This document shows, piece after piece, positions 17,248 through 25,848 of a stretch of 64,000 nt of DNA (the stretch's first letter is position 1; every line of letters begins with the position of its first letter). Both the position numbers and the translations under genes were made by a program. The stretch comes from Pelagerythrobacter marensis. Lineage in GTDB: Bacteria; Pseudomonadota; Alphaproteobacteria; Sphingomonadales; Sphingomonadaceae. Below the pieces are notes generated by a model. That model worked only from the letters and a program-made list of their open reading frames with translations, was not told where the DNA came from and searched no databases. Where the stretch lies: NCBI RefSeq assembly GCF_036700095.1, contig NZ_CP144918.1, positions 1,799,001-1,863,000 of the forward strand, read 5' to 3'.

Positions 17248-18120
17248 GTGGCCGAACGCCCGATCGTCAACGGCCTTTCGGTCGATGTCGAGGACTGGTT
17301 CCAGGTCGGCGCCTTCGAGAAGGTGATCGACCGCCAGGACTGGGACAGCCTCGCGCTGCGGGTGGAAGACAACGTCGCCCGCATTCTCGACCTGTTCGGG
17401 GAAGCGGGCGTGAAGGCGACGTTCTTCACACTCGGCTGGGTGGCGGAACGCAACGGCCCGCTGATGCGGCGGATCGTCGATGCCGGGCACGAACTGGCCA
17501 GTCACGGCTACGACCACGCGCGCGTGTTCACGCTCGACCGCCGCCGCTTTGCAAACGACATACGTCACACGCGCAAAATTCTGGAAGATGCCGGCGGCGT
17601 CGCAGTAACCGGCTACCGCGCGCCGAGCTTCTCGATCGATGCGCGCACCCCGTGGGCCTACGACGAACTGGTCGAGCAGGGTTACAGCTACTCCTCCAGC
17701 GTCGCGCCCGTGGCGCACGACCATTATGGATGGCGCGCGGCGCCGCGGTTCGCTTTCCGCCCGGTCGCGGATGCCGCGCTGCTCGAGATACCGGTGACCA
17801 CCGCGATCCTCGGCGGGCGCCGGGTCGCGGCGGGCGGCGGCGGGTTTTTCCGCGTGCTGCCCTATGGCTTTTCGCGTTGGGCCATTCGCCAGGTCAACCG
17901 GCGCGAGGGGCGCCCGGCGATATTCTATTTCCATCCGTGGGAAATCGATCCGGATCAGCCGCGAGTGCCCGGCGCCCCGGCCAAGTCGCGCCTGCGCCAC
18001 TATACCAACCTTCGCCGCATGGCCCCCAAGCTGCGCGAACTGGTGCACGAATTCGCCTGGGGCCGCATGGACGAGATCGCCCGCCGCGAGGGGCAGGGCG
18101 CGATCCCGCTGGCGGCATGA
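17248..18120 (+). CDS. XrtA system polysaccharide deacetylase
   Basis: A 290-residue NodB-homology deacetylase with the DUF3473 C-terminal region found in XrtA loci. Metal and catalytic motifs are SVDVEDWF (residues 11-18), ASHGYDH, and GYRAPSFS, with FYFHPWEID near the C-terminus. It removes acetyl groups from N-acetylated sugars of the exopolysaccharide. The GTG start at 17248 is chosen because GAGGAGG lies five bases upstream; the open frame reaches back to a TTG at 17227. The stop overlaps the next gene's ATG (ATGA). Confidence 0.93.
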   Translation: MAERPIVNGLSVDVEDWFQVGAFEKVIDRQDWDSLALRVEDNVARILDLFGEAGVKATFFTLGWVAERNGPLMRRIVDAGHELASHGYDHARVFTLDRRRFANDIRHTRKILEDAGGVAVTGYRAPSFSIDARTPWAYDELVEQGYSYSSSVAPVAHDHYGWRAAPRFAFRPVADAALLEIPVTTAILGGRRVAAGGGGFFRVLPYGFSRWAIRQVNRREGRPAIFYFHPWEIDPDQPRVPGAPAKSRLRHYTNLRRMAPKLRELVHEFAWGRMDEIARREGQGAIPLAA

Positions 18121-19175
18121 ACGCGCCTTTCGCCATGACGAGAACGGGGCTCGCACTGGCGGACCTGAACGATCCGCCGGAAGCGGCACGGATCGAAGCC
18201 TTCGTGGCGGATGCAGGCGGCACGCTCTTCCATCGCCCCGCCTGGTTGCGCATGGTGGAGCGCGGGACGGGGCAGCGTGCGCTGGGCATCGTGGCCCGAC
18301 GCCGCGGCACGATCGCGGGGTGGCTCCCGCTCACCCGGGTGCATTCGCCGATCTTCGGCCGCGCGCTGGTGTCGAGCGGGTTCGCGGTTGGTGGCGGCAT
18401 TCTCGCCCCCGACAGCGAGGCAGCCAACGGGCTGGCGCAGGCCGCCGAGGAACTGGCCTGTCGCCGCAGTTGTCCGACCGTCGAACTGCGCGGCGGAGCC
18501 ATGCCGGGCGGATGGGACACTCGCAGCGATACTCATGTCGGCTTCGTCACGGCTCTGGCGGATGACGACGAGGCGCAGCTGCTGGCCGTTCCGCGCAAGC
18601 AGCGGGCGGAAGTGCGCAAGAGCCTGGCCGGCGATCTTTCGGTGCGCGTCGGCCGCGGGGAAGGCGATCGTGCGGCGCACTACGCCGTCTATGCCGAGAG
18701 CGTGCGCAACCTCGGCACCCCGGTGTTTCCCCGCAGCCTGTTCGATGCCGCGCTGGACGAACTCGACGCCGATATCCTGACAGTGTTCCACCGCGACGCA
18801 CCCGTCGCAAGCGTGCTGTCCTTCTACCACAGCGGCACGGTCCTGCCCTACTGGGGCGGGGGCACATTCGCGGCACGGCGGCTGCGGGCCAACGAACGGA
18901 TGTATTTCGAACTGATGCTCCATGCCCGGCGGCGTGGCTGTATGCGGTTCGACTTCGGCCGTTCCAAGACCGGCAGCGGCCCGGCCGCTTACAAGAAGAA
19001 CTGGGGTTTCTCGCCCGAGCCGCTGATTTACGCGACCTGGAGCATGCCGGGCAGCTGGGGGCGGAACATCGACCCGACCGACGACAGCTATTCGGCGAAG
19101 ATTGCCCTGTGGAAGCGTCTGCCGCTGGAGCTGGCCAACCGCATCGGGCCGCCTATCGCGCGCGGACTTGGCTGA
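18117..19175 (+). CDS. FemAB family XrtA/PEP-CTERM system-associated protein
   Basis: A 352-residue FemAB/GNAT-fold protein. VPRKQRAEVRKSL is a typical motif, and RFDFGRSKTGSGPAAYKKNWGF near the C-terminus is a hallmark of this group. It probably transfers an aminoacyl or acyl group to a polysaccharide or lipid-linked sugar. It overlaps the deacetylase by four bases and the glycosyltransferase by one base, so all three are translated from one message. It is distantly similar in fold to the GNAT-like protein at 7180-8166. Confidence 0.9.
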   Translation: MNAPFAMTRTGLALADLNDPPEAARIEAFVADAGGTLFHRPAWLRMVERGTGQRALGIVARRRGTIAGWLPLTRVHSPIFGRALVSSGFAVGGGILAPDSEAANGLAQAAEELACRRSCPTVELRGGAMPGGWDTRSDTHVGFVTALADDDEAQLLAVPRKQRAEVRKSLAGDLSVRVGRGEGDRAAHYAVYAESVRNLGTPVFPRSLFDAALDELDADILTVFHRDAPVASVLSFYHSGTVLPYWGGGTFAARRLRANERMYFELMLHARRRGCMRFDFGRSKTGSGPAAYKKNWGFSPEPLIYATWSMPGSWGRNIDPTDDSYSAKIALWKRLPLELANRIGPPIARGLG

Positions 19176-20413
19176 TGGAGGGCGAAATCCTCTTCCTGGC
19201 GCATCGGGTGCCGTTCCCGCCCGATCGCGGCGACAAGATCCGCTCGCACCACCTGTTGCAGGCGCTGGCGAAGATCGCGCCGGTCCACGTCGGATGCCTC
19301 GGCGAAACGGCGAGCGATATGGCGCAGGCAGGCGAGCTGGGCAGGATGGCCGCCAGCCATTGCCTCGTTCGCCGCAAGCGCAATCTCGCCGCCGCGGGGG
19401 CGGAGGCGCTGTTGCGCGGGCGCCCGGTCAGCCTTGCCGCTTTCGACCATCCGCGTCTGCGCCGCTGGGTCGGCGAGACGCTGGCCGCACGGCCGATCGA
19501 TACCGTGTTCGTGTTTTCCGGCCAGATGGGTCAATACGTGCCCGAAGACTTTCGCGGGCGCGTCGTCATCGACCTGTGCGACGTCGATTCGGCCAAATTC
19601 GAGGCTTACGGTGCGCGAAAGGGCGGCTTGCGCGGACGGATCGACCGGCGGGAAGCGCGCTTGCTGGCGCGCGAGGAAGAGCGCCTGGCCCGGCGCTGCG
19701 ATGCCACCTTGCTGGTAAGCGAAGCGGAGGCAACCTTGTTTCGCAGCCGGCTGACGGACCCTGCCGCCGCCGATATTCGCACGGTGCGCAACGGGATCGA
19801 CACGGCAAGGTTCGATCCGGCGCGGATCGCGCCGCACCCGCAGCTGGTCGGCAGTCCGGGCCCGCATCTCGTGTTCACCGGGCAGATGGACTACGCACCC
19901 AATGTCGAGGCGGTGCGGCGCGCCGCCGAACGCATCCTGCCGGCGATCCGCCGGACGCATCCCGGTGCCGTGCTCCACATCGTGGGGCGCGCGCCGGTGG
20001 CGGGGGTGCGCGCTCTCGAACGGCATAGCGGGGTGCGGGTATGGGGCGAGGTCCCCGATGTCCGCCCCTTCCTGGCAGGCGCCGATCTCGTGCTGGCCCC
20101 ACTGGCGATTGCGCGCGGAATCCAGAACAAGGTGCTGGAGGCCATGGCGATGGCCCGGCCGGTGGTGCTTTCGCCGGAAGCAGCGACCGGGATCGAGGCG
20201 AGGGACGCAGAGCACTTCGCCGTCGGGGATGACGATCCGGCGCTGATCGAGCGGGTCCTGTCGTTGCTGGCCGATCCTTCGATGGCGCAGGAGATGGGGG
20301 CAGCGGCGCGGCGATATGCGGTCGAGAGGCAGGGCTGGGCCGCGATGCTGGCGCCCCTGGCCGACCTCGTCGGGGCCGCCCCGCAAGGGCGGAGGCAGCG
20401 GGATGCCGCCTGA
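19175..20413 (+). CDS. XrtA/PEP-CTERM system glycosyltransferase (GT4-like)
   Basis: A 412-residue GT-B glycosyltransferase of the XrtA-specific group. It starts EILFLAHRVPFPPDRGDKIRS. A central GQMDYAPNVEAVRR segment precedes the C-terminal nucleotide-sugar-binding domain, and VWGEVPDVRPFLAGADLVLAPL with GIQNKVLEAMAMARPVV forms the conserved donor-binding region. It adds a sugar during assembly of the EPS repeat unit on the cytoplasmic side of the inner membrane. The ATG overlaps the FemAB stop (TGATG), and the end overlaps the exosortase gene by 11 bases. Confidence 0.92.
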   Translation: MEGEILFLAHRVPFPPDRGDKIRSHHLLQALAKIAPVHVGCLGETASDMAQAGELGRMAASHCLVRRKRNLAAAGAEALLRGRPVSLAAFDHPRLRRWVGETLAARPIDTVFVFSGQMGQYVPEDFRGRVVIDLCDVDSAKFEAYGARKGGLRGRIDRREARLLAREEERLARRCDATLLVSEAEATLFRSRLTDPAAADIRTVRNGIDTARFDPARIAPHPQLVGSPGPHLVFTGQMDYAPNVEAVRRAAERILPAIRRTHPGAVLHIVGRAPVAGVRALERHSGVRVWGEVPDVRPFLAGADLVLAPLAIARGIQNKVLEAMAMARPVVLSPEAATGIEARDAEHFAVGDDDPALIERVLSLLADPSMAQEMGAAARRYAVERQGWAAMLAPLADLVGAAPQGRRQRDAA

Positions 20414-21962
20414 GGCCATCCTCTCGCCGCCGCGCAGTCGATTGACGGACCGGGTTGCCGATGGCTGGCGCCTGCCGCTTGCACGGCTGGGTCTGGCCTG
20501 GCTGACGCTGTTCCTGCTGACCGGCCGCGACTGGCTGACGATGGCCGACAAGTGGTGGAACGTTTCCACCTACAACCATGTCCTGTTCGTGCCGCCGATC
20601 GTCGGCTGGCTGGTGTGGAACCGGCGGCGCGAGCTGGCTCGGCTCGTGCCGCAGGCCTGGGGTCCGGGCCTGGTACTGCTGGCCGGAGCCTTGTTCCTGT
20701 GGCTGCTGGGCACGCTAGCCGGGGTCAACAGTGCGAGCCAGCTGGGCGCCGTGCTGGCGCTGCAGGCAGCCGTTCCGGCGCTTCTCGGCCCGCGGGTGAC
20801 CGCGGGGCTGGTGTTCCCGCTGGCCTATATGCTGTTCCTGGTGCCTTTCGGCGACGAACTCGTGCCCGCCTTGCAGATGGTGACCGCCGATATCGTGATC
20901 TGGCTGACGCGGATCAGCGGCATTCCGGCCCATATCGAAGGTGTCTTCATCGATACCCCTGTCGGATTGTTCGAAGTGGCGGAGGCGTGTTCGGGCGTTC
21001 AGTTTCTCGTCGCCATGCTGGCATTGGGCGTTCTGATCGCGCAGACCTGCTTCCGGAGCTGGGGCAGGCGTATCGCATTTCTCGCCTTTGCCCTCGCGCT
21101 GCCGATCCTTGCCAACGGCGTGCGCGCCTGGGGCACGATCTATATCGCCCAGTTCCAGGGGATCGCGTTCGCCGAAGGGTTCGATCACATCTTCTACGGG
21201 TGGATTTTCTTCGCGCTCGTCGTCGGCATTCTGCTTGCGCTGACCTGGCGCTGGTTCGACCGCGATCCCGAAGATCCGGGGATCGATGCGCAGACCCTGC
21301 TGAATTCCCGTGCACTCGGCCAGCTGAGCCGCGGTGCGGTCGGCGCGAACGCCGCGCTTGCCGGCGTTGTCGCGCTGGCGGCCGGTTTCGCGCTCTGGGC
21401 TGGATACGCGTCCCGCATCGAGGCGGACGTGCCCGCCAGAATCGCCTTGCCCGCCGTGCCGGGATGGCAGCAGGTCGATTACAACCCGCAAGTGGACTGG
21501 GCGCCGCGGGCAAGCGGTGCCGCCCACCGTCTGCTCGCACGCTATCGCAACGATGCGGGGGACGAGGTCGATGTGTTCTTCGCGCTCTATCCGGCGCAGG
21601 GCGATGCGCGCGATGCCTCCGCTTATGGCGAAGGCGCGCTGGTGCCCGATACGCCGTGGCGCTGGGTGGAGCCGGGCCGGCACTCTCCCGAAGCCGCGGG
21701 GGAGGTCCTGCTCGCCAACGGCACCGTGCCGCGCATCGCGGAGACGAGCTGGCGCACGGGAGACCTCACGACGGGCAGCGTGGTGCGGCTCAAGCTCGCG
21801 ACGATGCGCGACCGTTTGTTGCTGCGACGGCGCCCGACCGCCACGCTGATCCTTTCGGTCGAGGGCAGGAACGCCGAAGCGAGTGCGGAGGCGATCGACC
21901 GGTTCGTTGCCGCGATGGGTGGACGCGGCGCGTGGATGGACCGCGCGGCCGGCCTGCGATAG
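20403..21962 (+). CDS. xrtA: Exosortase A fused to an EpsI domain
   Basis: A 519-residue multi-pass membrane cysteine protease/transpeptidase that cuts PEP-CTERM sorting signals. About eight membrane helices fill residues 25-285. The catalytic triad is visible: Cys196 in EACSGVQF, Arg241 in NGVRAWG, and His262 in FDHIFYGW. After residue 310 a periplasmic EpsI-type domain follows (VPGWQQVDYNPQVDWAPR), a fusion usual for XrtA. It overlaps the upstream glycosyltransferase and is followed ten bases later by the amidotransferase. No substrate with a PEP-CTERM tail was seen in this window. Confidence 0.95.
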   Translation: MPPEAILSPPRSRLTDRVADGWRLPLARLGLAWLTLFLLTGRDWLTMADKWWNVSTYNHVLFVPPIVGWLVWNRRRELARLVPQAWGPGLVLLAGALFLWLLGTLAGVNSASQLGAVLALQAAVPALLGPRVTAGLVFPLAYMLFLVPFGDELVPALQMVTADIVIWLTRISGIPAHIEGVFIDTPVGLFEVAEACSGVQFLVAMLALGVLIAQTCFRSWGRRIAFLAFALALPILANGVRAWGTIYIAQFQGIAFAEGFDHIFYGWIFFALVVGILLALTWRWFDRDPEDPGIDAQTLLNSRALGQLSRGAVGANAALAGVVALAAGFALWAGYASRIEADVPARIALPAVPGWQQVDYNPQVDWAPRASGAAHRLLARYRNDAGDEVDVFFALYPAQGDARDASAYGEGALVPDTPWRWVEPGRHSPEAAGEVLLANGTVPRIAETSWRTGDLTTGSVVRLKLATMRDRLLLRRRPTATLILSVEGRNAEASAEAIDRFVAAMGGRGAWMDRAAGLR

Positions 21963-21972
21963 AGGCCGGCCC

Positions 21973-23871
21973 ATGTGCGGCATCGCCGGGATCTTTCATT
22001 GCGGCACTCCCAAGCCGGTCGATCCCGAGCGTGTCGCGCGCATGTCGGACGCGCTTGCCCATCGCGGGCCCGACGGTTCGGGGGTCTGGACCGGCCCCGG
22101 CGTCGGTCTCGGGCATCGCCGGCTCTCGATCATCGACATCGAAGGATCGCCCCAACCGATGCATTCGGCCGACGGGCGCGCGACGATCGTGTTCAACGGC
22201 GAAATCTACAATTTCCGCGAGCTTCGCCGCGAGCTGGAGAATCTGGGCGAACAGTTCCGCACCGATGGCGATACCGAGGTGATCCTGGCCGCCTGGTCGC
22301 GCTGGGGAATCGAGTGCCTGCCGCGGCTGCAGGGCATGTTCGCCTTTGCGCTCTACGACGCGCACCGGCGCGAACTCGTGCTTGCGCGCGATCGGCTGGG
22401 GGTGAAGCCGCTGTTCACCGCCCACCTGAGCGACGGCAGCCTGGCCTTCGCCTCCGAACTCAAGGGCTTGCTCGCCCACCCGCTCCTGCGTCGTCAGGTC
22501 GATCCGTTTGCGATCGACGACTATATGGCGTGGGGCTACGTGCCCGATCACCGCTCGATCCTGAAAGGGGTGAAGAAGCTCCCCGCCGGCCATTACCAGG
22601 TTCTGCGGCACGAGACGCCGCCGCCGCCGCCGGTGCAATGGTGGGATGTCGACTTCAGCCGGCGCCGGAGCGGCTCGACCGCGGACCTTTCGGCGGAACT
22701 GCTGCACCATATGCGCGAGGCCGTGCGTTCGCGCATGGTCGCCGATGTGCCGCTGGGTGCGTTTCTGTCGGGCGGCGTCGATTCGTCTTCGGTCGTGGCG
22801 CTGATGGCGGAAAGCGGCGGCGATCCGGTGAGCACCTGCTCGATCGGCTTCGACGTTGCGGAGCTGGACGAAACGCGGCACGCGGAAAAGGTCGCGCGCC
22901 TTTTCGCCACCGATCATCATGCTCGCTCGGTCGATCCCGACGATTTCGCAGCCGCAAACCGGATCGCCGGCATGTTCGACGAGCCTTTTGCCGACGCCTC
23001 GGCCCTTCCGACCTGGCGCGTCTGCCAGCTTGCGCGCGAGAAGGTGACGGTCGCGCTTTCGGGCGACGGTGCGGACGAGGCGTTCGCCGGCTATCGTCGC
23101 CAGGTTTTCCATGCGCGCGAGGAACAGGCCCGGGCGGTCATTCCGGCGGCGCTCCGCAGTTCCCTGTTCGGCGGCCTGGGCGCGATCTGGCCCAAAGCCG
23201 ACTGGGCGCCGCGCCCCTTCAGGGCGAAAGCGACATTGCTGTCTCTCGCCCGCGACGGCGCCGAAGGATATGCGCGCGCCGTGGGCGTCGTGCCCCCGGA
23301 AACGCGCGCGCGGCTCTATGCGGACCGGTTCGCGCGCGAGATCGACGGATACCGGGCAGAGGATGGCTTCACCCGCCTGATGCGCGATGCCCCGGCGCAA
23401 AGCGGGCTGGACCGGGCGCAATACGCCGATCTCAAGTTCTGGCTGCCCGGCGATATTCTGACCAAGGTCGACCGAACGAGCATGGACGTCGGCCTCGAAG
23501 CGCGCGAGCCGCTGCTGGATCATCGCCTGATCGAATTTGCCGCCCAATTGCCGCAGCGAGAGCGGATCCGCGGCCGTCAGGGCAAGTGGCTGCTCAAGCA
23601 CACCATGCGCCGCTACTTGCCCGACGACGTGCTGTTTCGCCCGAAGCAGGGCTTCGTCACCCCAATCGCGCAGTGGCTGCGCGGGCCGTTGGCCGGGGAG
23701 GCGCGCGCCATCGCGACCGGCGCACGCCTGGCGAGGACGGGCTGGTTCGATGCCGCGCACCTCGCACGAATTGCCGAATCGCACATTTCCGGCCGATCGG
23801 ACAATTCGCGCCTGCTGTGGCAGCTCCTGATGCTCGACCGCTCGCTGGATCGGCTGGGAATTACCGGTTGA
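21973..23871 (+). CDS. XrtA/PEP-CTERM system amidotransferase (asparagine synthase-like)
   Basis: A protein of 632 residues. The N-terminal class II glutamine amidotransferase domain begins MCGIAG with Cys2 as nucleophile and has HRGPDGSG. The C-terminal asparagine-synthase domain has the PP-loop SGGVDSSSV and the LSGDGADEAFAGYRR motif. The most likely job is amidation of a sugar carboxyl group such as a uronic acid in the EPS, by analogy with WbpS-like enzymes; true asparagine synthesis is less likely in this context. It is the last gene of the rightward XrtA operon. Confidence 0.92.
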   Translation: MCGIAGIFHCGTPKPVDPERVARMSDALAHRGPDGSGVWTGPGVGLGHRRLSIIDIEGSPQPMHSADGRATIVFNGEIYNFRELRRELENLGEQFRTDGDTEVILAAWSRWGIECLPRLQGMFAFALYDAHRRELVLARDRLGVKPLFTAHLSDGSLAFASELKGLLAHPLLRRQVDPFAIDDYMAWGYVPDHRSILKGVKKLPAGHYQVLRHETPPPPPVQWWDVDFSRRRSGSTADLSAELLHHMREAVRSRMVADVPLGAFLSGGVDSSSVVALMAESGGDPVSTCSIGFDVAELDETRHAEKVARLFATDHHARSVDPDDFAAANRIAGMFDEPFADASALPTWRVCQLAREKVTVALSGDGADEAFAGYRRQVFHAREEQARAVIPAALRSSLFGGLGAIWPKADWAPRPFRAKATLLSLARDGAEGYARAVGVVPPETRARLYADRFAREIDGYRAEDGFTRLMRDAPAQSGLDRAQYADLKFWLPGDILTKVDRTSMDVGLEAREPLLDHRLIEFAAQLPQRERIRGRQGKWLLKHTMRRYLPDDVLFRPKQGFVTPIAQWLRGPLAGEARAIATGARLARTGWFDAAHLARIAESHISGRSDNSRLLWQLLMLDRSLDRLGITG

Positions 23872-23919
23872 GGCGATCAGGCGCCTGCGATGCCCCAAAG
23901 TGGGACCGCTGCACAGAAT

Positions 23920-23971
23920 GATTAATTAATCGTTTGCCAGCCGAGACCGGCTTCGTTTACCTTTATGTAAA
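23920..23971. promoter_or_regulatory. AT-rich palindromes upstream of the RpfF-like gene
   Basis: This is a locally AT-rich stretch in a GC-rich genome. It holds a perfect 12-base palindrome, GATTAATTAATC (23920-23931), and an inverted repeat TTTAC-N6-GTAAA (23956-23971). Both lie 40-90 bases before the crotonase gene. They are plausible regulator-binding sites. No sigma-70 or sigma-54 promoter with correct spacing could be fixed here. Confidence 0.45.
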
Positions 23972-24010
23972 TCGAGAGAGCGATGCCGCCAGACGAGCGG
24001 GGGGATCCCA

Positions 24011-24967
24011 ATGGATCGGGTAAGTTCAAGGTCGGATAACGAGCAGGTTGATTCGACCGCGAAAGCATCGGCCATTTCGCTTACGAATGATGAAGAAATG
24101 CTCGTAACGGAGGGCAGGCGTCATTCCTCTATTCCCGAAGGATTGTTTAATCTTCAGGAGCTTGACGTCTTCTACGAAGACGAAACCCACACGCTGTGGA
24201 CTTATATGAATCCTGCCGGACGCCCGAGCTTTACCCCGGGAATGCTCAGCGATTTCGAGAACTGGCAGGTCTATATCGAACAGGGCTTCGGCCCCGAGAA
24301 AGTGCCGCTGCGGTTTCTCGTGCTCGGCAGCCGCTCCCCCGGGGTCTTTTGTTTCGGTGGCGATCTCGACCTGTTCCAGCGTTTGATCCGCCTTCGCGAT
24401 CGCGACGCTCTCGTGCGTTACGGCCACCGGTGCTGCAAGATCCTGCATCGCAACATGGCCTCGCTCGATCTGCCGATGTTGACGGTCGGCCTGGTCGAGG
24501 GCGCCGCACTGGGCGGCGGTTTCGAGGCGCTGCTGTCGTTCGACTACATCGTGGCGGAGCGCGGTGCGACGTTCGGCCTGCCGGAAATCATGTTCGGACT
24601 TTTCCCGGGCATGGGGGCCCACGCGCTGTTGAGCCGCAAGGTGGGCGGCGCGATGGCCGACCGGCTGATCGTGTCGAACGAGACTTATACGGCAGAGCAG
24701 ATGTACGACATGGGTCTGGTCCACCGGCTTGCGGAAAACGGGGAAGGGCTTGCCGCCTGTCGGGACTTCATCAAGAAGTCGGAGCGGCGCCATGCCGGTC
24801 TGGTTAATTCGCGACGCGCGATGAAGGTCGCCTGGGCTCTCGAACTGGCCGAACTCAACCGCATTACCGAGCTATGGGCCGATTCCGCGCTCCAGCTGCG
24901 CGAACAGGACCTCAAGGTCATGGGCCGCCTTGTGGCCGCGCAGGCGCGGCTCGCCAAGGCGGCCTGA
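24011..24967 (+). CDS. RpfF-like crotonase, candidate diffusible signal factor synthase
   Basis: A 318-residue enoyl-CoA hydratase-superfamily protein. The region around ALGGGFEALLSFDYIVAER and FGLPEIMFGLFPGMGA closely resembles RpfF, which makes cis-2-unsaturated fatty acid signals from acyl-ACP. Glu172 and Glu192 are 20 residues apart, the same spacing as the catalytic Glu141/Glu161 pair of Xanthomonas RpfF. The first 45 residues are polar and probably disordered. ATG 24011 follows GGGGGA. No RpfC/RpfG-type sensor is nearby. The gene follows the XrtA operon across a 139-base AT-rich gap, so it may be separately regulated. Another acyl-ACP or acyl-CoA reaction is possible. Confidence 0.82.
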   Translation: MDRVSSRSDNEQVDSTAKASAISLTNDEEMLVTEGRRHSSIPEGLFNLQELDVFYEDETHTLWTYMNPAGRPSFTPGMLSDFENWQVYIEQGFGPEKVPLRFLVLGSRSPGVFCFGGDLDLFQRLIRLRDRDALVRYGHRCCKILHRNMASLDLPMLTVGLVEGAALGGGFEALLSFDYIVAERGATFGLPEIMFGLFPGMGAHALLSRKVGGAMADRLIVSNETYTAEQMYDMGLVHRLAENGEGLAACRDFIKKSERRHAGLVNSRRAMKVAWALELAELNRITELWADSALQLREQDLKVMGRLVAAQARLAKAA

Positions 24968-24984
24968 GGGGGCGAACCTCCCGA

Positions 24985-25058
24985 GTCCCAGCGAAGGCTG
25001 GGACCTCAGGCCGCTGGCGCTTCGCCCGATAGCCTGAGACCCCAGCCTTCGCTGGGAC
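24985..25058. repeat. Large inverted repeat between convergent genes (bidirectional terminator)
   Basis: Two 27-base arms (24985-25011 and 25032-25058) are reverse complements with two mismatches. Each arm contains its own small palindrome, CCCAGC-GAAG-GCTGGG. The unit resembles short intergenic palindromes common in sphingomonads. It lies between the end of the RpfF-like gene (+) and the end of the pirin gene (-), where it could end transcription from both sides. Confidence 0.75.
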
Positions 25059-25082
25059 CTGTCTCCTTTATCGCAACTCTAG

Positions 25083-25781
25083 CTAGCGGGCGTCGACCAG
25101 CACTACCTGCGCGTCGTCGATCGCTTCGACGACGATCTCCTCCTCGCTGGTGACGGCAATGCCGTCGCGCGGAGCGGCTTCGACGCCGTTCACCCGAATG
25201 CGGCCGTCGGGGGCGACGAGATACTGGTGCCGCTCGCCGGAGGTGCGCCAAGTCGCCGACTGGCCCGCCGAGAGGGTCGCTGCGGCCACTTTGGCGTCGG
25301 TGCGGATCGGCAGGGCGTCGTCCGCCTCGGGCGTGCCGCTGGCGACGATCTCGAACCCGCCCTCGCGCGCGGCCTTGGGGAACTCACGCTGGCCCCACGC
25401 GGGGGCTTCGCCGCGCCGGTCAGGGATGATCCAGATCTGGAACAGCGTCGTCTCTTCGTCCTCGAGATTGTACTCGGCATGGGTGATGCCGGTCCCCGCA
25501 CTCATGACCTGAACGTCGCCAGCGGCGGTCCGCCCTTCGTTGCCCAGACTGTCTTTATGCGTGATCGCGCCGGTGCGGACGAACGTGACGATTTCCATGT
25601 CGCTGTGCGGGTGCGGCGGGAAGCCGCTCTTCGCCGCGATGGTGTCATCGTTCCACACGCGGATCGCGCCCCAGCCTATGCGGTCGGGATCGTGATAGCT
25701 CGCGAAACTGAAATGATGGCGTGCATCGAGCCACCCGTGGTCGGCCGCGCCCAGCGTGGCGAAAGGTCTGACATCGATCAT
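25083..25781 (-). CDS. Pirin family protein
   Basis: A 232-residue bicupin protein. The N-terminal cupin has the metal-binding PPHPHSDMEIVTF and TGITHAEYN motifs (two His, then His and Glu). The C-terminal cupin is degenerate. Pirins bind iron and some act as quercetinases or redox sensors; the role here is unknown. The ATG at 25781 is preferred because GAGGTGAG lies about seven bases upstream; an in-frame GTG at 25793 sits inside that ribosome binding site. Confidence 0.9.
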   Translation of the reverse strand: MIDVRPFATLGAADHGWLDARHHFSFASYHDPDRIGWGAIRVWNDDTIAAKSGFPPHPHSDMEIVTFVRTGAITHKDSLGNEGRTAAGDVQVMSAGTGITHAEYNLEDEETTLFQIWIIPDRRGEAPAWGQREFPKAAREGGFEIVASGTPEADDALPIRTDAKVAAATLSAGQSATWRTSGERHQYLVAPDGRIRVNGVEAAPRDGIAVTSEEEIVVEAIDDAQVVLVDAR

Positions 25782-25848
25782 CGATTTTCTCACCTCGGCG
25801 GGGTGTTATCGCCGGAATAATCGATAAGTGGGGCCCGTGGGCGGCGAT

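Noticed and set aside
23900-23918. Sigma-54 promoter before the RpfF-like gene
   Set aside because: TGGGACCGCTGC has GG and GC only six bases apart instead of ten.
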